DNA of 8,557 bases, from positions 1,981 through 10,537 of the forward strand of contig DAXY01000073.1 of the NCBI GenBank assembly GCA_002506645.1, written 5' to 3'. Below are positions 5,744 to 8,557 of this stretch, in pieces (positions within the stretch are counted from its first letter, which is position 1; every line of letters starts with the position of its first letter). The notes beneath the pieces are model-generated. The model saw only the letters and a program-made list of their open reading frames with translations, ran no database searches and was not told the origin of the DNA. The stretch comes from Vulcanisaeta distributa. Its GTDB lineage: Archaea; Thermoproteota; Thermoprotei; Thermoproteales; Thermocladiaceae. A program made the position numbers and the translations under genes.

Positions 5744-6232
5744 TCAACCGAGGAATTGGGGAATAATCTCCCTCAACTTAGTCGCTATTTCCCTGGTTTG
5801 GTTCATCACGAATTCCAGGTCCATTGATTTGAATGATATTACTGAGGGCTTAGGCACAACGTGTATGTGCATGTGCTCCTCAATCCCCGCGCCAGCGACA
5901 CGCCCAATGTTTATGCCCACGTCAAAATCACCATAATCAATATTGAGGACCTTAGCCAATGCCTTGATTACGGCGATTAAGAGCATCCCGCACTCGTTCA
6001 GTTCCTCGCTATTTAAGTCGGTTATTGATGATACGTGCCTATTGGGCAGTATCATGACGTGGCCGATGTTGTATGGGTACTTATTCATAACAATGAAGCA
6101 CCGCCCACCCCTATAAACCACCATGCCATCATCGTTACCGCGCAGGTAGGCGCAGAACACGCACTCACCCCTCCTGTTGTCCGTTGTCGACCTTATATAG
6201 GCCCAACGCCACGGCGTGAAGACAACCTCCAT
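5744..6232 (-). CDS. HIT-family nucleotide hydrolase/transferase
   Basis: Histidine-triad protein of 162 residues. The triad is H120-M-H122-I-H124-V-V, in which the middle or last His is the usual nucleophile for attacking a nucleotide alpha-phosphate. NKYPYNIGHVMILPNRHV (50-67) is the conserved strand-loop ahead of it. The N-terminal TPWRWAYI and the CVFC pair (C24, C27) point to the zinc-containing branch that includes Ap4A hydrolases/phosphorylases, with H66 and H120 plausible further zinc ligands. Substrates are probably dinucleoside polyphosphates or adenylylated compounds; the exact one cannot be set from sequence. After the triad, the GDxNF-type segment typical of Ap4A phosphorylases is not seen; the sequence runs PKPSVISFKSMDLEF instead. 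ATG 6232 sits about 30 bases after a TATA box, so translation is probably leaderless. It is divergent from the small-protein/ATPase unit. Confidence 0.92.
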   Translation of the reverse strand: MEVVFTPWRWAYIRSTTDNRRGECVFCAYLRGNDDGMVVYRGGRCFIVMNKYPYNIGHVMILPNRHVSSITDLNSEELNECGMLLIAVIKALAKVLNIDYGDFDVGINIGRVAGAGIEEHMHIHVVPKPSVISFKSMDLEFVMNQTREIATKLREIIPQFLG

Positions 6233-6252
6233 CTAAATGTGTATGGCCTGAA

Positions 6253-6261
6253 TTAATAAAA
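6253..6261 (-). promoter_or_regulatory. TATA box of the HIT gene, possibly shared with the forward unit
   Basis: Reverse-strand TTTTATTAA begins about 30 bases before ATG 6232. The same bases read forward (TTAATAAAA) would place a forward start near 6283-6285, about 20 bases before ATG 6304, so one AT-rich patch may serve both directions. Confidence 0.5.
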
Positions 6262-6303
6262 GGCTTATCCAGTGGGGGATTATTTTGCCTAAGGGTGGTT
6301 GGG

Positions 6304-6573
6304 ATGGCCAGGATTGTGCATGTTAGGAAGTTCGTACCATTAAACGTGAGTGTGGGCCAGTTGGTCAGGGGCGTCGAGTTTGATGTGGCGTTGAATAGGC
6401 TCGATGATTCACTGGGTAAGGCACTCAGTGAGTTGAGCGGTATTGCCGGCCCACGCATTAGGCAGGTGGGTATTAGTGTTAGTAATGTGACGCTCGGTAA
6501 CGTCAGCGGAATATTAATAATAGCCTATGCATTGGTTGACGAGGATGACGAAACTCGTAAAGGCAGTGGTTAA
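6304..6573 (+). CDS. Small protein of unknown function upstream of a P-loop ATPase
   Basis: Not recognised. The protein has 89 residues from ATG 6304. A GTG at 6295 in the same frame would add three, but it overlaps the likely ribosome-binding sequence AGGGTGG at 6292-6298, so ATG is preferred. The predicted order is a strand (about 3-15), a helix (about 17-45, VGQLVRGVEFDVALNRLDDSL), two strands (about 50-60 and 66-78, ending GILIIAYALVDED) and an acidic-then-basic tail. No cysteines, signal peptide or membrane helix are seen. Its last 29 bases overlap the start of the ATPase gene, which argues for translational coupling and a shared job. The coding pattern (AGG arginines, GTT/GTG valines) matches the neighbours, so it is probably a real gene. 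Confidence 0.7.
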   Translation: MARIVHVRKFVPLNVSVGQLVRGVEFDVALNRLDDSLGKALSELSGIAGPRIRQVGISVSNVTLGNVSGILIIAYALVDEDDETRKGSG

Positions 6574-7612
6574 GGGATTCAAGGGCCTGGGCAGGGAGTT
6601 AACGATAGGATTTAGTGGCAACACGGTAATCGTGGGCCGTAGTGGGTCGGGCAAGACGAGCATGATGGAGGCGCTAGCCCTATTAATGCAGAGTAGGGGC
6701 GAGGAGTGGCTCGTCCTCGAGGGGAACTTCCTAATTATTCATGAGCCTGAGGACCTGGCCTACGGGCTTGATCCCAGTGAGGTTATTACAATAGGCGTTC
6801 ATTACGAGGTCGACGAGGATGGCGAGAGGCTTGGGCGCAGCGCAGGCCTTGAGTTGAGTAGTGGGTCAGTAATTGGTTATCACTACAGCTTCAGGCTTAG
6901 GGATTATTGGGTTGGGCAGGAATTATACCTAAACAATGAGTTGGTGGCTGCCATCGAGAAGGTGGGTGATGGGGGGTTCATGAAATACCCAGTGAGGGCT
7001 AGGCTCTGTACCGCACCAACCCACGTAATGAGTGAGGACGCATTCATCACATGCGATGGGGATGGGTCTAGGACTGCGTATTCATTGGCGTTTGTACTTA
7101 GGAACATGATTAAGGATAAGTTTTACTACCTCAGTGAGGGTAGGGTCTGTTGGTGGAAGAGGGATTACGAGACCACGGTTGATCTACCAAGAAATTCCGT
7201 CGGGTCTGATGGCCAATACACGGTGCATCAACTCTCCGTTATACAGACCAGGCCTGAGTATGAGGGCATCTTCAATGAATTAATGGGGCTAGCGAGGGAG
7301 CTTGGGATAGAGGATGTTAAGGCCGGCTTCACGGCCCCAAAGAGGGTCTCAGGGTATGTAAGGGTTAATGGTAAGTGGGTCCCCATGTACCATGCTGGGC
7401 TGAAGATGAGGGCCCTATTGCCAATACTCGTTCAATTAGTACTCACGCCCCCAGGCTCGGTACTGCTCATTGACGGTGTAGACATTGGGCTTACCTATGA
7501 TGAGTTGAATACCGTGGTCCAAATAATCGATGAGGTCTCGAGGAGGGTTGGTTACCAAGTAATAATGAGTAGTAAGGTGGCTCCCTCGGGCGTAAGTGTC
7601 GTGAGTATTTAA
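6545..7612 (+). CDS. P-loop ATPase (AAA_21/RecF-SMC-like) with altered catalytic motifs
   Basis: A 355-residue ATPase of the SMC/RecF/ABC-like type. The N-terminus reads VKGFKGLGRELTIGFSGNTVIVGRSGSGKTS, with Walker A GRSGSGKT at 31-38. Near the C-terminus, HAGLKMRALLPILVQLVL sits where the signature-type helix is expected, and VLLIDGVDIGL (306-316) is Walker B. The middle of about 200 residues has no coiled coil or zinc hook, so this is a compact form rather than a Rad50/SMC arm protein. The usual Walker B glutamate is replaced by Gly311, and the switch His is Lys344 (VIMSSK). Hydrolysis may therefore be weak or absent. An in-frame ATG at 6527 would add MHWLTR, but ATG 6545, directly after GACGAGG, fits the family N-terminus better. 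Function is unknown; the overlapping small gene upstream is the likely partner. Its stop overlaps that of the convergent glycosyltransferase. Confidence 0.85.
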   Translation: MTKLVKAVVKGFKGLGRELTIGFSGNTVIVGRSGSGKTSMMEALALLMQSRGEEWLVLEGNFLIIHEPEDLAYGLDPSEVITIGVHYEVDEDGERLGRSAGLELSSGSVIGYHYSFRLRDYWVGQELYLNNELVAAIEKVGDGGFMKYPVRARLCTAPTHVMSEDAFITCDGDGSRTAYSLAFVLRNMIKDKFYYLSEGRVCWWKRDYETTVDLPRNSVGSDGQYTVHQLSVIQTRPEYEGIFNELMGLARELGIEDVKAGFTAPKRVSGYVRVNGKWVPMYHAGLKMRALLPILVQLVLTPPGSVLLIDGVDIGLTYDELNTVVQIIDEVSRRVGYQVIMSSKVAPSGVSVVSI

Positions 7613-8557
7613 CGAGTGGTCTTGAGCCAGTTGCTAACCGGCACTAACGGCGAAGTCAACGTCACTGTACCGAGCAATAGCCAATATGCCGGGAGTAGGA
7701 TTATGGCCCTTATAACATTCATGCTCTCGCTTATGAAGTCACGCATTAGGTACATAACCACAAACTCCGAAATGGCCATGGCAAGCACTAGTTGGTACAG
7801 GGAGCTCAGCGAGAGCGCCCTCGCTATGATGGCCATGTAGGCGACGGCTACGAAGCCGATTATGGATATTAGTAGTAATGCCGAGGGCAGGGCTATTAAT
7901 ACGTATAGCGCCAATACCCTGAGGGCATAGTTAAACTGAACACCCTGCCTAAGTATTATGACTAGGTTCTGGGCATAGCCCTTATTCCACCTGATCCTCT
8001 GCCTTATGAAGCTCATTAAGTTCATCGGCGCCAACTCGTAAACGTAAGAGTCGAGGAGCCCCACTGAGTATCCGCGGCTTGCCAATTTCAGCGATAGTAG
8101 GGAGTCCTCGGCCATGCTCTGCGGTATTGAATTAACCACATCCCTCCTTATGAAGAGCCCCTCGCCGGATAATGGCGTTATCTTAATTGTGGATCTTAGG
8201 AACGGTATTACCGCGTTATACCAAACAATGGACTCTAGGTACATTAGGCCACCGAGCACGCTATTCCTAAACCTATAGACCCTGGTCCCCACGGCCGCGT
8301 AGTTCCTCTCCATAATCAGGAGGACGGCATTGAGGACTTGGTCACTTGGGAACACGTCATCCGCGTCGTAAAAGCCTATTATCGAACCCCCCGCATGCCT
8401 TATCGCTGTGTTCATCGCCAAGGCCTTGAGCCTACGCCCACCATTCTCATTAATCACCACCTTAATGTTGAGGGAGCCTAGGAACTTCTCCATGGCCTTC
8501 AACGCCTCACCCAGTGTGTATGTGTCGTCCCTATCAACGATTATTAAGACCTCAAGC
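7609..8557 (-). CDS. Membrane glycosyltransferase family 2, C-terminal part
   Basis: The frame is open at the right edge, so the N-terminus lies outside the window; about 315 residues are present. The edge sequence LEVLIIVDRDD is the strand of the GT-A fold with the first nucleotide-sugar-binding acidic residues. The DxD motif is in FYDADDVFPSD, the acceptor-site acid in MAEDSLL, and the QxxRW motif in RQRIRWNKGYAQ. These are the features of processive, cellulose/hyaluronan-synthase-like GT2 enzymes. Three or more membrane helices follow (VLALYVLIALPSALLLISII and on, LYQLVLAMAISEFVVMYLM, IRAIILLPAYWLLLGTVTL), so the enzyme sits in the cytoplasmic membrane with its catalytic domain inside. It may make an exopolysaccharide or a glycolipid; the product cannot be told. 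Translation could appear to start at TTG 8502, but that codon is inside the conserved domain and is not the true start. Confidence 0.88.
   Translation of the reverse strand, partial: LEVLIIVDRDDTYTLGEALKAMEKFLGSLNIKVVINENGGRRLKALAMNTAIRHAGGSIIGFYDADDVFPSDQVLNAVLLIMERNYAAVGTRVYRFRNSVLGGLMYLESIVWYNAVIPFLRSTIKITPLSGEGLFIRRDVVNSIPQSMAEDSLLSLKLASRGYSVGLLDSYVYELAPMNLMSFIRQRIRWNKGYAQNLVIILRQGVQFNYALRVLALYVLIALPSALLLISIIGFVAVAYMAIIARALSLSSLYQLVLAMAISEFVVMYLMRDFISESMNVIRAIILLPAYWLLLGTVTLTSPLVPVSNWLKTTR

Noticed and set aside
7497..7503. Second C-box-like ATGATGA
   Set aside because: It lies in the ATPase coding frame (TYDELN) without a matching D box.
8500..8502. TTG as the start of the glycosyltransferase
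   Set aside because: The frame continues upstream to the window edge and encodes a conserved GT-A strand (LEVLIIVDRDD), so the true start is outside.

Overview
The window looks like chromosomal DNA of a hyperthermophilic archaeon of the Thermoproteota, most likely Thermoproteales (Vulcanisaeta/Caldivirga-like). The reasons are an archaeal information-processing gene set (SBDS/Sdo1, exosome Rrp4, RNA polymerase Rpo12, archaeal-type NMN adenylyltransferase), heavy use of AGG for arginine, and a consistent pattern of AT-rich TATA boxes about 30 bases ahead of start codons, which means mostly leaderless mRNAs. The genus is an impression from sequence style, not a computed placement.

Layout from left to right. 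(1) The 3' end of an ABC-2 type transporter permease, cut by the left edge. (2) A forward pair for ribosome maturation and RNA turnover: SBDS/Sdo1, then exosome cap subunit Rrp4. (3) A reverse double-hotdog acyl-CoA thioesterase whose end overlaps Rrp4. (4) Diverging from it, a forward pair: NMN adenylyltransferase and RNA polymerase subunit Rpo12, the latter with an unusual acidic N-terminal tail. (5) Three reverse genes, each with its own promoter: a histone-deacetylase-family amidohydrolase, an unrecognised 299-residue protein resembling a zinc carboxypeptidase without its metal ligands, and a HIT-family nucleotide hydrolase/transferase. (6) A forward two-gene unit of unknown function: an 89-residue protein overlapping a P-loop ATPase that lacks two catalytic residues. 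(7) The C-terminal part of a reverse membrane glycosyltransferase, cut by the right edge.

The genome is very compact. The longest gap without a gene is about 85 bases. Convergent genes touch or overlap (11-base overlap, 4-base gap, 4-base shared stop), and divergent genes are separated by 60 to 80 bases holding the promoters. No rRNA, tRNA, CRISPR array, insertion sequence or intron was seen. Most genes are housekeeping. The parts that look least described are the small protein plus degenerate ATPase pair, the metal-site-less carboxypeptidase-like protein, and the Rpo12 acidic tail.
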